DNA from: Gymnothorax reevesii
Taxonomy: Eukaryota; Chordata; Actinopteri; Anguilliformes; Muraenidae
NCBI GenBank assembly: GCA_029721435.1
Contig: CM056577.1
Coordinates: forward strand, 30,162,719 to 30,226,718
Direction of reading: 5' to 3'
DNA length: 64,000 nucleotides
Shown: positions 12,455 through 22,294 of the stretch, piece by piece
Layout: every line of letters begins with the position of its first letter
How positions within the stretch are numbered: the stretch's first letter is position 1
The notes under the pieces: generated by a model
Told to the model about the DNA's origin: nothing
What the model saw: the letters and a program-made list of their open reading frames with translations, nothing else
Database searches by the model: none
Translations under genes and position numbers: made by a program

Positions 12455-13060
12455 TTAGCGTGATGTAACAAAGGCATGTATAACTCTAGAGAAATCATTT
12501 CTTGGGAGATGAGCCTCACCCTTTTCAAGGAGTCTTAACTGAAAGAAACTCATTTTGACTACAGAGCTGATCTGCTTATTGAACCTGAAGTCCCCATCAA
12601 AAATTACACCAAGGTTCCTTGCAAAAGGACAACAGGACTCAAGTGTGCCAATGGTACTGTCATAGCCATCTAAAAGGTTATCTTGGCTAATTAAGATCTC
12701 AGTTTTATGTTTGTTCATAGAGACAAAGTTCACTTCTATCCAAGACCGAATATCTGTGAGGCAGTCCAGTAAAACCTGAACTGAGGCTCAGTCATTTGTT
12801 TTCAAGGGCAAATAAATTTGTACATCATCTCCAAAACAATGAAACGAGATGTTGTGCTTACTAAAAATTGACCCCAGAGGCAACATGTATCGTAAAAAAG
12901 GAAGTGGCCAAAAATGGAACCCTGAGGCGCCCCACATCTCAGGGGGGATGTGGCTGAAGAGTACTGGCCCAGCTAGACGGAGAAGCTCCTGTCTAAGAGG
13001 TAAGACTGAAACCACTTGGGGACAGTGCCCCTAATGCTCACACACCTATTTAAGTGCAAC
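12455..13060 (-). pseudogene. LINE reverse transcriptase, catalytic and C-terminal part
   Basis: Minus-strand frames give PQGSIFGP-like wording in a shifted frame, then NISFHCFGDDVQIYLPLK (about 12795-12855), in which the catalytic Asp-Asp pair survives at 12824-12829. They continue with HKTEILISQD, NLGVIFDGDFRFNKQISSVV and FSRVIHAFVTSR. This is the order of the palm and thumb of L2/Rex-type LINE reverse transcriptases, which copy the element's RNA at a nicked chromosomal target. The part is broken by frameshifts between 12788 and 12733 and by a stop after AFVTSR, where DYCN normally follows. The upstream half lies beyond the Tc1 insertion at 15435. Confidence 0.75.
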
Positions 13061-13921
13061 AGGAGAGAATTGTCATCCACTGTATCAAAGGCGCCTGTCA
13101 GGTCCAGGAGGACCAGGACAGCAGAGTTACCGGAATCAGCGATTAAGTGAAAGTTGTTTAAAATTCTTAAAAGTGCTGTATATGTGCTATGCCGTGATAT
13201 GAAACCAGACTGGAATTTCTCAGAAATACCATTCAGATCAATATAAGACTGCAGCTGTGCATATACAACCCCAATTCCGAAATAGTTGGGACAAAGCGAG
13301 AATTGTGAACAAAATCAAAACGCAATGACTTTCAAATCACACCACCTAGTATTTTATTCACAATAGAACAGAGATAACATAGCAAATGTTGAAACTGAGA
13401 AATTTTACAATTTTATCCATAAAATGAGCTCATTTCAAATTTGATGGCTGCTATAGGTCTCATTAAAAGTGGAGACAGGGGCCTGTTTACCACGGTGTAG
13501 CACCCCCCTTCTTTTTAACACAGAATGGAGGCGTCTGGGCATTGAGGAGACAAGTTTCGTGAGTTCAGCCATTGGAATTTGATCCCACTCTTGTTTAATA
13601 CAGGTAACCAGCTACTGGAGAGTTTTGGGTCTCCATTGAAAAACTTTTCCTTATATTATGCGCCAAATGTTCTCAACTGGTGAAAGATCAGGACAGCAGG
13701 CAGGCCAGTTCAGCACATGGACTCTTCTACTATGAAGCCATGCTGTCGTAATAGCGGCAGTAAATGGATTTGCATTGTCCTGCTGAAATATACAAGGCCT
13801 TCCCTGGAATGGATGTCATCTGGATGACAGCATATTTTGCTTTAAAACCTTTATATACGTTTCGGCATTCATTGTGTTTTTTAAAGCATGCAAGTGTCCC
13901 ACACCATGTGCACTAATGCAT

Positions 13922-14300
13922 GACAGATTCCGGACAGCAACCAAAACTGATCATGAGATGAGGTGTCCGAGACGATTGAGGGTGAGCGCACGTATCGTTT
14001 GACGCCGTCTACTTTACACATGGCTGCCCTTACCATACTCAGTCAGCGACAGTCCCTGTTTTCCATTCTCTGACAGAAAGGGGGAAATAAAGTGCCAAAA
14101 AAATGACACAGAGGCAGGTGTCCACAGTCTGAAGTGAAGAGTTCCTACCCTGTTGATGGGCAAAAAATGGGTTTTCTGTACGGGCTGTGTGCACATATGT
14201 TTTGCTCATGTAGACTGCGTCAAACGGTACTTGCGCTCACCCTCAATCGTCTCGGACCCCTCATCTCATGATCAGTTTTGGTTGCTGTCCGGAATCTGTC
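13922..14300. repeat. 84-bp inverted repeat within Tc1 sequence
   Basis: Positions 13922-14005 and 14217-14300 are inverted copies with about three mismatches in 84 bp. They are separated by a loop of about 210 bp. The loop contains a partial same-direction copy (about 14024-14080) of sequence found again at 14350-14407. The right arm is part of a Tc1 transposase frame, so the left arm is a rearranged duplicate. Confidence 0.8.
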
Positions 14301-14546
14301 ACGTACAGGCTGTAACCAGATGTGGCGCTCTTGAGCTGCCATCGTCACTCGTGGCTGCCCTAAGCGGGGTCGGTCAGTGATAGTGCCTGTGTTCCATTCT
14401 TGGATAGACTGCCAACTAATTGTTGAACGGTAACAGTGCAAATGACGCACCACCTCTCGGCAGCTGGGACCTGCCCATAACATGCCAAAGGCTCTTTTTC
14501 TCTCTCCTGTGTCACCAGCCGCTCCATTTTCTTGATACAGTGCCAT
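14220..14546 (-). pseudogene. Tc1-like transposase N-terminal fragment (family B)
   Basis: A 108-codon minus-strand frame contains FGMLWAGPSCREVVRHLHCY, RSTIS, then NTGTITDRPRLGQPRVTMA and DRFRTATK. This is the order of the paired helix-turn-helix DNA-binding domain and linker (GRPR-like) of Tc1-like transposases, which bind the element ends before DD34E catalysis. The catalytic domain is missing, and the frame stops just after RRLRVSASTV. It sits inside the family A element but belongs to another subfamily. No terminal repeats of its own were identified. Confidence 0.75.
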
Positions 14547-14892
14547 TTTTCATGTTTTTGGAGGCTTTATGTAGGCTATTGACCACACCAAATAGAACAA
14601 GTCAAGTGTCACGCTACACATCATGAACAGCTCAATGTTTGTTGTTACTGAAGTGCTTGGCGCGTTCACGTGGTGCGCGTCAGGATTACAATACCACACG
14701 CTTTTCTTTATTTCCTCTCATGCCTCACTGGAAAAGCAATAAAATTAATCGATTCTTCAATTTGCCGCCAATACAGTACATTTCTCACCCGTGCGTTTTC
14801 AATGGAGCTAAGTAAATATTAATAGCTTTTTTTGCCAACTTTTTCGAGACATTTTGTGGATAAAAATGTAAAATATCTCAGTTTCAACTTTT

Positions 14893-15300
14893 TTTTTTTT
14901 TATAAATTTGGCATCTCGAATCCCACCCGAATCTGGAATGCCCAATTAGTGAACTATGTACAAAGCTTGCTCGTATGCGACCCCTTGCTGCCAACTCAGG
15001 ATAGTGAAGACAGCTCACGGCTCTCCTCCGAAGCACGTGTCCGTCAGCCACTGATTCTTATACACTCATTGGTCGACTCCTCGTAAGTTCCGAACGAGGA
15101 CGACGAACAAAGCTGTTATTCTTCACCCAAATCCGACAATCCCTTCCCAATTTGAAACCCTGTAGCGCGATCGCCAATTGTGCGCTACTCTGAAAAAGCT
15201 GCCGACCCCTGCCGGTGAGTACGCCGGGGCTCGAACCCGCGACGTGATAGACACTTCTGCATTTCAGCGCAGTGCCTTAACCGAGATAGCTATCCGGCAG
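14893..15300 (-). mobile_element. tRNA-derived SINE, copy 2, with 16-bp target duplication
   Basis: This is the best-preserved copy. It is flanked by CTCAGTTTCAACTTTT (14877-14892) and CTCAGTTTCGACTTTT (15301-15316), 15 of 16 identical. On the minus strand the head (15300-15210) has an A box, TAGCTATCTCGGTTAAGGC (15292-15274), a B box, GGGTTCGAGCCCC (15238-15226), and TGCCGG/CCGGCA closing pairs. The wording, with a long variable arm, resembles a type-II serine tRNA. The tail has CAGATTCGGGTGGGATT followed by an A-rich run (14893-14905). It was transcribed by pol III from its own boxes and mobilised by a partner LINE, which is not identified here. Confidence 0.85.
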
Positions 15301-15434
15301 CTCAGTTTCGACTTTTGAAATGTTATCGATGCTCTATTTTAAATAACATATTGGCTCGTGATCTGAAAGTCATTGCATTTTGATTTTGTTCACAATTTAC
15401 ACTTTGTCCCAACCATTTCGGAATTGGGATTGTG

Positions 15435-15672
15435 CTACCTTCTCCAAGACCTTTGAGAGAAAAGGAAGCTTGGAGATGGGCCCTAAAATTATACAAAACC
15501 GTGGGCTCAAGGTTATTTTTTTTGGTGAGGGGCTGGACCACAGCATGTTTCAAGGCAGCTGGAACACCAGACATCAAAGAGGAATTTATCAGATCCATAA
15601 CACAGGGCCCAAAGCTTTGGAAAACTTCCTTAAAAAGGCGAGGTGGAATGCTGTTAAGGGGACAGTAAGAAG
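15435..15672 (-). pseudogene. LINE reverse transcriptase, N-terminal part
   Basis: The minus strand reads PLNSIPPRLFKEVFQSFGPC, LINSSLMSGVPAALKHAVVQ, PLTKKNNLEPTVLYNFR. In LINE reverse transcriptases this block precedes the 'RPIS' finger motif. It should join to the part at 13060, but the Tc1 element at 13267-15432 separates them, and a hAT MITE interrupts it upstream at 15681. A minus-strand open frame that runs from here into the Tc1 end is chimeric and not a protein. Confidence 0.7.
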
Positions 15673-15680
15673 GCCTCAGG

Positions 15681-15981
15681 CAGGGGTGGGCAATTCTGGT
15701 CCTGGAGGGCCGGTGTGTATGCAGGTTTTTATTTTTATCAGTTACCCTGACTAATTGACTTAATTGGTTGCTTACACAAATATAGATTTGTGCAGTGATT
15801 AGATCAAAGAAAAATGTTCTATGAAGGGAGACGAGAACAGTCATTCACGATAATTTAAATAAATGCACCTGAAATGTCAGATTTTATAAATGGTTTGACT
15901 AATTTAGGCAATCAACTGTAATTAAAGACGAGAAGTTGGTGTGAAAACTGGGACAGATGCGGCCCTCGTTGCCCACCTCTG
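15681..15981. mobile_element. hAT MITE, 301 bp, with 8-bp target duplication
   Basis: The left end CAGGGGTGGGCAATTCTGG (15681) is mirrored by ...GTTGCCCACCTCTG at 15981. The flanks GCCTCAGG (15673-15680) and GCCTAAGG (15982-15989) match at 7 of 8. The subterminal wording is shared with the elements at 2750-3608 and 23475-23749. It inserted into the LINE reverse transcriptase region. Confidence 0.8.
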
Positions 15982-16146
15982 GCCTAAGGTGTTGGACTAT
16001 ATCAGCTAAAGCTGAGAGAGACATTTGCTCAAAACTCTCAAAAACAACTCTGCAAATGGGGGGAAACAGCAAGATCTGAGGGAGATGACAAAAAGAGAAG
16101 ACCTAATAGCAGAAATCTTGTCAAAAAGAACCTAAGAAAATCTTCA

Positions 16147-16352
16147 CAGTGTTAGGTGAACCTTGTCCAGAAATGGCCAGTGTGGATGCAGGCTTTCATT
16201 CCAACCAGGTAATTACACACCTGATTCTATTAATCAAGGTCCTTCGCAAAGATTCCAGAGGTTGATTAGTTGAATCAGGTGTGTAGCTGCTTGGTGGGAA
16301 TGAGAGCCTGCACCCACACTAGCCCTTTCTGGAAAATATTTCCCATCCCCGT
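16147..16352. mobile_element. foldback hAT-like MITE, about 200 bp
   Basis: CCAGAAATGGCCAGTGTGG at 16167 pairs with the reverse complement at 16332. Inner arms around ACACCTGATTCTATTAATC and GATTAGTTGAATCAGGTGTG also pair, so the whole unit folds back. The outer ends look like CAGTGTTAGGTGAACC and the reverse of ATTTCCCATCCCCG, a known fish MITE form. No target duplication remains. Confidence 0.65.
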
Positions 16353-16560
16353 TTTAAAAAATGACATAAAATACAGGAGTTCAAGAAAGAAAGCATGAGC
16401 GATTTTCATAAGCAACAGTTACAGCCTGATCTCGTATTGCCCTTTGTCACATAGCTAATATGATAATGTATTCAAAGTCCCTTCATTGTACCTGTTTTCT
16501 CTCGTATTGGTCGCAAGATATTAAGGAAATAATCCTGGTGCCCGCTGTGAAATTCAAAAG

Positions 16561-16910
16561 GGAGATAGAGGAAGGTACCACATCGCACCAATCTAGTGTG
16601 AAATAATCTTAACGATAGTCGGAATGTGCTTTTAATTTCCGTATTCAAACTCGCAGCCGATACTGCCCTTGGTGCTTGTTAACTCTCATCTAAGTTGCGA
16701 GATTGAAGAGAAAAATTAAAAACACATTGCGACCATTGTTATTATTCTTTCTCACTAGATTGGCATGATGTGTTATGTTACATTCCTCTATCTCTATGGA
16801 ATCTCACCACCGTTACCGGAGATAACAAGCATGGAGGACTGAAACAAACCGAACCAATCTAGCATGAATGAAGATTAGCCTAATAATGGTCGGATTGTGC
16901 TCGTAATGTA
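16561..16910. repeat. foldback repeat with a third copy
   Basis: An arm at 16561-16657 is repeated in inverted orientation at 16693-16796, around a 35-bp centre. A shorter third copy in the first orientation lies at 16853-16910. The shared words include ACCAATCTAGTG, ATGGTCG and ATGTGCTTTTAATTT. Identity is roughly three quarters by eye. Class unknown. Confidence 0.65.
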
Positions 16911-16914
16911 ACAA

Positions 16915-17425
16915 AATTGAATGGAACTTTTTATAAGACTGGGATGCTAGCTATAGGGCAAGCGCAGCATATGCATCCGTAATAGTAGACTAATATTTAA
17001 TCCAAATTTTGCTTTTTATTAGAAGAAAATACACATTATTTTTTTAAATTATGGCGACCAAAATCACCAAAAAAAAACATTTCGTTGGCGTCAAAAATTG
17101 GTCATCGTGAACACGCTATATGTACAAAAATGAGATTTATTTGTATAGTACATTTGCCTGATTATTGCAGATTATTGCTAGACTGGGTTCAAATACTGGT
17201 GAAGAAGTAACTACCTCAATCACGGGGTGTCGAATCCAGCTTGGCGTGATCTTATAAACTTTATATTTTCTTAAATTTATCGTTTTCATTGGTGTCGGTT
17301 AAAGTCGCTCTCATAAATACCATCAAAGCGGCCACCACAACTGCTTCCGTTCAAGCAAACCAACTCAGGAACACGCAAGGGGATAAGTTCATTTGGAAAC
17401 CAGTCGGTACTGAAACGTAATAGTG
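16915..17425. other. no gene seen
   Basis: AT-rich sequence with no recognisable features. Confidence 0.5.
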
Positions 17426-17428
17426 CGG

Positions 17429-17839
17429 GTGTTCTGACAAATTTTGCTACCCATCAAAATATGCTACCTCGCGGTTCTGCGCTTGCGCAGACCTAAAATC
17501 TCGGGCTGCTTCCTCGCTCTTAAGTATCTTCAAAAGTCATAAAATAAGATTTATTTTCAGGGTGCATTTCGACTTTTAAGCGTACATATATTTGCATGTA
17601 CACGCTGGGTTTTCCTGAAAATGCAGAAATTAGATGATAATGGCGTATATGGCATATATCTTCAAACAGACTTATCCAACTCGTTACAAAATATGCTTAT
17701 GTTATAAAAAGCTTACAAAAAACAAAGTTACTACTGTAAACTGATTCATATTGCAATATCAAGGCGAAAACAAAGACTTTACGATCGCTTTGCATGAAGG
17801 TAGCATTTTTTGACAAGTTAGCAAAATTTGTCAGAACAC
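17429..17839. mobile_element. unclassified MITE, 411 bp, perfect 21-bp ends
   Basis: GTGTTCTGACAAATTTTGCT at 17429 begins a 21-bp terminal repeat whose exact reverse complement ends at 17839. Similarity continues for about 20 more bases (TCAAAAATATGCTACC-type words on both sides). No open frame of note lies inside, and no convincing target duplication was found, so the superfamily is unknown. Confidence 0.75.
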
Positions 17840-17844
17840 TGGCG

Positions 17845-18160
17845 CCACTTCCACTTTGTGCGTAAATAGTCCAGCTATAGTCAAAATAACAGTATTTATC
17901 CATTTTTCCTAACGTCTTATTAGTTCCTTTGCTGTACTGAGGTATAACATTAACGTGACCAACGTATCTGAATGAACAAAACAAGAACGGACAGGATAAT
18001 CACATGCATAAAAGTGTATCGCTTTAAATTCCACTTTTTAATTTCCGTTTCTGCTGCAATCTGTCAAATCCAAGATCCAACAGCTGCAAAGTATTCAGTT
18101 TCTGCTGCGGTGTCTGAAAACTGAGATTTGGACACCCACAATGCAAATACACAGACCATT
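17845..18160. other. no gene seen
   Basis: No recognisable features. Confidence 0.5.
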
Positions 18161-18164
18161 AAAT

Positions 18165-18400
18165 ATGAGTGACGTGGACGCCCGGCCAGCTGGCCAGCCA
18201 GTCGTCGGCCAACCAGTCGTTATAGTTGTTCTCCACCGGCGGACCAATCACTGAACTTCTTTCCTGCTGGCCAGCCAATCTTTGACCAACCAATCGCCGA
18301 CCTTTCCTTGAACTTGACCTCTCAGTCACTCATTGAGCGACATTCGCGTTTATAGGGGCCTGGCCCCCCTTGTCGCGCAGCCCAGCCCAAAAAGGACTTG
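18165..18400 (+). promoter_or_regulatory. GC-rich block with clustered CCAAT-like boxes and a TATA-like word
   Basis: In an AT-rich neighbourhood this block is rich in GC and CpG. It contains TGACGTGG (about 18169), repeated GGCCAGCCAGTCG-type words, ACCAATCA, GCCAATC and ACCAATCGCC (18240-18300), and TTTATAGGGG at about 18348. That arrangement could be a pol II promoter or a retroelement LTR. No transcript or paired LTR was seen, so this is a weak call. Confidence 0.3.
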
Positions 18401-18739
18401 GCGATCATATACTAGCAAAGCAGAAGTATCTTGGCAGTGAAAACAAAGTAATGTCATAGCAAGCAAAAAACACAGTAGAGCTGGAAGACGGCAAGCCGAG
18501 CGTGCTGGCTCCATCTTCCTTCCCATCTTGTCAGAGAGTATTTATTTGCATTACCTATGCCTTTCTTTGAAAAGATGCAAATGACCATTGGAGCCGTTGG
18601 TACTAAGCTTCAGCTGGTGAAGACATAGATCTCAATCCTGTCTTTAAGAATTGGTCCTGTTCAATATGAAGAGTCCATCCAGGCGTATTGATCTGCACAA
18701 TCCCAACAGAAACGTCAGGATTTAAATGGTTAAGCTGTT

Positions 18740-18935
18740 ATTGATAGTTTCAGCTGAAAAACCAGTTTTTCACCAACTAACACCTTCTTACACTCAATTT
18801 AACCAGCTTTCTCCACCTATATGCATCTAAGAGACCAGCTATAACCAGCCACAGACCAGCTGAATTTATATAAAGGTGTAGAGAGCACTACTTGGAACAT
18901 CTTAAACCAGCCTAAAATTCTAGCTGGTCTTCAGT
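18740..18935. repeat. degenerate ACCAGCT-rich repeat
   Basis: The word ACCAG(C/T) and its reverse CTGGT recur about ten times, for example ACCAGCTATAACCAGCC, ACCAGCTGAA and TAGCTGGTCTT. Such 'accagct' tracts are common in fish genomes. No sharp ends. Confidence 0.4.
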
Positions 18936-18939
18936 GATG

Positions 18940-19484
18940 GTTGTGTGAGTGGGATGTTTGTGTTTGCTGTCTGTCCAGCTGGCCATGGTCTCTTCAGTCT
19001 TTTGTAATGGTCCCAAACCCAGTCTCTCTGTTCTGGTGATGCCTGAAGTGTCACTGAGGGTTCCTTTGTGATGAGATACCTTCCTTTTTTCTAATGGTAT
19101 AAACAGCACCTGCACTGTTGGTTTAGTCTGTAGAAGGACATGAAAGTGGGCCCACCTTTGCTGGTTGTTTTAAGTTGCAGCCTGTGTTGTGGCTTGAAGA
19201 GCAAAATATGAATAGGCTTTTTTGTATGTCATCATTATGCTTTAAAGCCTAATATACACGGTGGGGGAGGGGGGGGGGGGGGGTCAAGGCTGGAGCAAAA
19301 TGCACCTGGGATATAACTTCAGGGATATAATGTGACTGGGAGGATTCCTCTTAGTTAACATAGGAGTTAACTAAAGGAGTTAAAAAGTTAACCTCTGGCG
19401 GGGAGCCAGCTGTTATTACATTTGGATATATTGTTGATGCATTTGGAAAAAAGAATATGCTGGTTGGGCTGTTACGCTGCTGAG
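18940..19484. other. no gene; G tract
   Basis: Unremarkable apart from a G-rich run at 19261-19283 with more than 14 consecutive G. Confidence 0.5.
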
Positions 19485-20215
19485 AATCCTTGCAAGTGAG
19501 GAATTCTGACAGGATCCTTGTAAAGAATGCTGAAGGATCCTGTGATAGTCCTCCGAGATCCTTAAGGATCTCAAATGATCTGGCGACAGGATGCTTGAGG
19601 ACCCTAGCAAAATCCTTGAGGATCATCAAGGATCCTGGCTAAATCTTTAGTGTTTCTTAAGGATCTTAGCAAAATCCTTTGGGATCCAAATATGCCAAGC
19701 AGTAATTTGAAGCAGACATCAGTTCGGGGTGTACTTTGTTTGATCTGGTAACCTCTGGGCTTAATTTATCCAGGAATCTCTGAGGATTTTCCAAAGACCG
19801 TTCAGGATTTTGCTAGGATCCATAAGAACTTTGCCAAGATCCTTGAGGATCCCCAAGGATTTACCCAGGATCCTTATGGGTCCCTCAGGATCTTGTCAGT
19901 GTCCCTGAAGATCCGTAAGGATTTGTCTCAGGATCTGTAATGATCCCTTAGGATATTGCCAGTATCCATGAGGGTCACCAGGGATTTTGCTGGGGATCCT
20001 CACAAGGATTTTTGTCCTCAAGGATCTTTAAGAATTTTCGCAAGATCCTACCAGGATCCTCATTTATTTTTTTGGATCCTGCAAGGATCCTTGGTTTTCC
20101 AGATTCTTGAAGGATCCTTGAAGGACTGTGAAAAGATCCTGTCCTTGCAGGATTTTGCAGGATCCTACAGTATCCTGCATGAATCCCCAAGGATCCTGTG
20201 AGGATTCCCTCCGTG
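19485..20215. repeat. GATCC-rich degenerate repeat with about 10-bp spacing
   Basis: For 0.7 kb the words AGGATCCT, AGGATC and their complements recur every 10-11 bp on average. An example is GATCCTTGAG-GATCCCCAAG-GATTTACCCA near 19840. The part left of about 19690 is written mainly in one orientation (AGCAAAATCCTTGAGGATC) and the part right of 19790 in the other (GGATTTTGCTAGGATCC), so the block is roughly palindromic around a unique centre. Open frames in it are by-products of the repeat. Confidence 0.7.
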
Positions 20216-20364
20216 GTTAATCTCTGAACCTCTGATTATTTTCTTTAATTTCTCTCTAAGCATGTTCAAAGCTAGAAAAATCATTTTTACCATGTTGTAA
20301 CAATGTCACATACATATTCTGTATCTGTTGATTGTATTACTTCACTGAAGGTACATCACGCTTA

Positions 20365-21030
20365 CATTTACCTTCGCAAAGGAGGCTATGTTTGTAACCT
20401 CGTCCGGGACAGAGGGTGAGATATTGTTTTTGGTGCGCTTTATTTGTTTCTTTGTTGTCAACATTACAGAAAAACGGCCAGGCAAATCTTCAATTAACTT
20501 TCAGCATAGGTGGGCATTAGTCCAGAATAGACTCCTATAAATTTTGGAGGTTTTCGGACTAAGGTCATGGTCAGCAGGCAGGTCAAAATGATGATGACAG
20601 AATCAGAAGCTAAAGCACTAAAATTAAGTGCTACTGGGTATAGTTTGTTCTGCCTGGCAATACTATTTTGTTGTTTGTTTGTTTGTCTATCTGTTAACAG
20701 GATAATTTATGAAGTTATAAATATTTTGGTAAAAGATTTAATTGGATGGTAGGTGGTTGTCCAAGAAGGAGTTGAGTCAGTTTTGGAACTTATCCGGAAT
20801 ATAGTCTTGATTATAGATCCGGAAGATTTAGCACATATCTGTCTAATACTGGTCTTTGTGATATTTCTGATTGGATAACTCAAACAGTTATGAACGGTTT
20901 GGCACAAAATTTGGCAGTAGTCCAAGGAAGAGTTGATTTAATTTCGGATGTGATCCGGCACATATTCTGTCTCCAAAAGAACAGACATATGACATGGTGG
21001 AGGTATGTGCTCTACTGAGTGCCATCTATT
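20365..21030 (+). repeat. dispersed fish repeat (GGAGG(T/C)TATGTTT type), near full length
   Basis: It starts with CGCAAAGGAGGCTATGTTTG and ends with GTGGAGGTATGTGCTCTACT, the wording that also bounds 49838-50075. Inside are TTGTTTGTCTATCTGTTAAC and two related blocks around GTCCAAG(A/G)A(G)GAGTTGA (20758 and 20919). No coding content was seen. The family is recognised by wording only; its class is uncertain. Confidence 0.5.
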
Positions 21031-21034
21031 TATA

Positions 21035-21985
21035 TTTGTATTCAAACCTAAGATGCCCTGCTTTTATGACTGGAGCAGTTCATCAAATAGAAGATAACAA
21101 GATCACGTGCATCATTTTATATTTAATTTCCTGCAATTCACAAGGACATACAGTATTTGGGATCTTTAGAGGCCTTGAAATCTCTACAATTTAAAATGGC
21201 CTAATGTACCGCAGGTTTGAATAAAGCAGCTGCATTTCACAAACCTATATTTAGGTCTGTAGGTTTTACGGGTCAAGAAAACTGATGTTTTTTTACTCCC
21301 GTGATGGGGTCTTGCAATAAAGTAACATACAGAAGCTACTGCAGAGTGTGGAGCAATATTGTATAATGTATTTGTGGTTAAGTAAAACTTCAGGTCCTTA
21401 ATGTTCGTAATGCCGAGGCAGTGAGTAAATCACTGTGTGGGCTTATGCTGTTGAACCATTAAATGAAACACTTTATCTGAAGTACTCCAGCAAAAAATGA
21501 TAGGTTTACAGAGAATTAAAAAAAATTTACATACATAATTTCAGATGAGATGGTATTCATTAAATGGCCCAAATGTGTACTGTGTAGCCTGTCTGTGATG
21601 GGTTTCCTCTGCTCCATGACATCAGTGTTCTCACTTGGATTTATAATACCGAAGTAGATGCCTGGTGCGACAATTTGGTTTTCTTTTCGTGAGTGTTCAC
21701 CTATTGGTCAAATGCTCAATGCGTTTGGCTTATTTACGGAGCTTGGCTGTATTTTTATTTAAATTCATAATTGTGAGACTAACAGAGAAGAATTTCCTCT
21801 TTCTGTGCCCTTACTCTGTTGCATATTTGTCTTTCCTGTTCACTTTTAAAATAACATTTGCCAAGTCACAGAAGTGCTGAACATCGCTCTTTCTCTCGTT
21901 TCAGTTTTCATCTCAGTCACCCTTTCATACGGTCTCTATTTATTTCTTTCTCTTTCTTTCTCTCCAACTCTGTATCTGTTTAATA
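21035..21985. other. no gene seen
   Basis: No recognisable repeat or exon. Confidence 0.5.
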
Positions 21986-21987
21986 AA

Positions 21988-22290
21988 AGATGCACTGATA
22001 CCGATCGTGACATTGATCCGATACTGACTCGTGCCTGGATCGGGTATCTGATAGCATCTTATTTAAATGAACAACAATTCAGTACATTTATATCCATGCA
22101 TTCATTTTTAACTATTTGTTTTACAAAGTTGGGAAACAAGCACTATTTAAGTCAAACCTGATGTGGTCTTACTCTTAAAAGGATGACCCCAGTCTCATCC
22201 ACACAGTAAGGGTCACAGCTTATAAAACGCTGATATCAGATCAATGCTCTGTATCAGCCATTGCCTTAAGCCCAGGTATCAGTGTTAGTA
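21988..22290. repeat. probable hAT remnant with ACTGATACCGAT-type words
   Basis: GATGCACTGATACCGATCG and GATCCGATACTG on the left, and TGTATCAGCCATTG and GGTATCAGTG on the right, resemble the 'gcaccgatccgatat' ends of a common vertebrate hAT family. Too decayed to place the ends. Confidence 0.35.
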
Positions 22291-22294
22291 TCCG

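Larger units (their letters stand above)
13267..15432 (-). mobile_element. Tc1-like element, family A copy 1, filled with nested insertions
   Basis: The left end CAACCCCAATTCCGAAATAG (13267) is mirrored at the right end (GAATTGGGATTG, ending 15432). The left target dinucleotide is TA (13265-13266); the right has drifted to TG. The sequence from 13267 to 13920 aligns by eye with 33967-34630 of family A copy 2, that is, the 3' half of the transposase gene. From 13921 the copy is replaced by another Tc1 piece and an inverted repeat. A SINE sits at 14893-15300. Without the additions it would be close to the usual 1.6 kb. Confidence 0.8.
11244..16146 (-). mobile_element. L2/Rex-like LINE, minus strand, interrupted by Tc1, SINE and hAT insertions
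   Basis: The 3' end lies at about 11250-11275, where the minus strand shows CTTTGATTGATTGATTG preceded by GTGCTATATAAATAAA, a familiar end of fish LINEs. Upstream on the minus strand come a 3' UTR-like region (11300-12450), the C-terminal part of the reverse transcriptase (12455-13060), a Tc1 insertion (13267-15432), more reverse transcriptase (15435-15672), a hAT MITE (15681-15981) and a decayed 5' part up to about 16146. The AT-rich stretch at about 11890-12310 may be a further insertion. The assignment to the L2/Rex/CR1 side of LINEs is from motif wording. The copy is dead. Confidence 0.7.

Noticed and set aside
15210..15300. tRNA gene on the minus strand
   Set aside because: A and B boxes are present, but it is the head of a SINE with a LINE-type tail and target duplication, not a stand-alone tRNA gene.
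15323..15844. 173-codon minus-strand open frame
   Set aside because: Chimera of a hAT MITE, a LINE reverse-transcriptase piece and the end of a Tc1 element; not one protein.
19956..20201. 81-codon repeat-protein frame
   Set aside because: The repeated Gly-Ser-Leu and Asp-Phe-Ala words come from the GATCC repeat; the complementary strand is open in a similar way.
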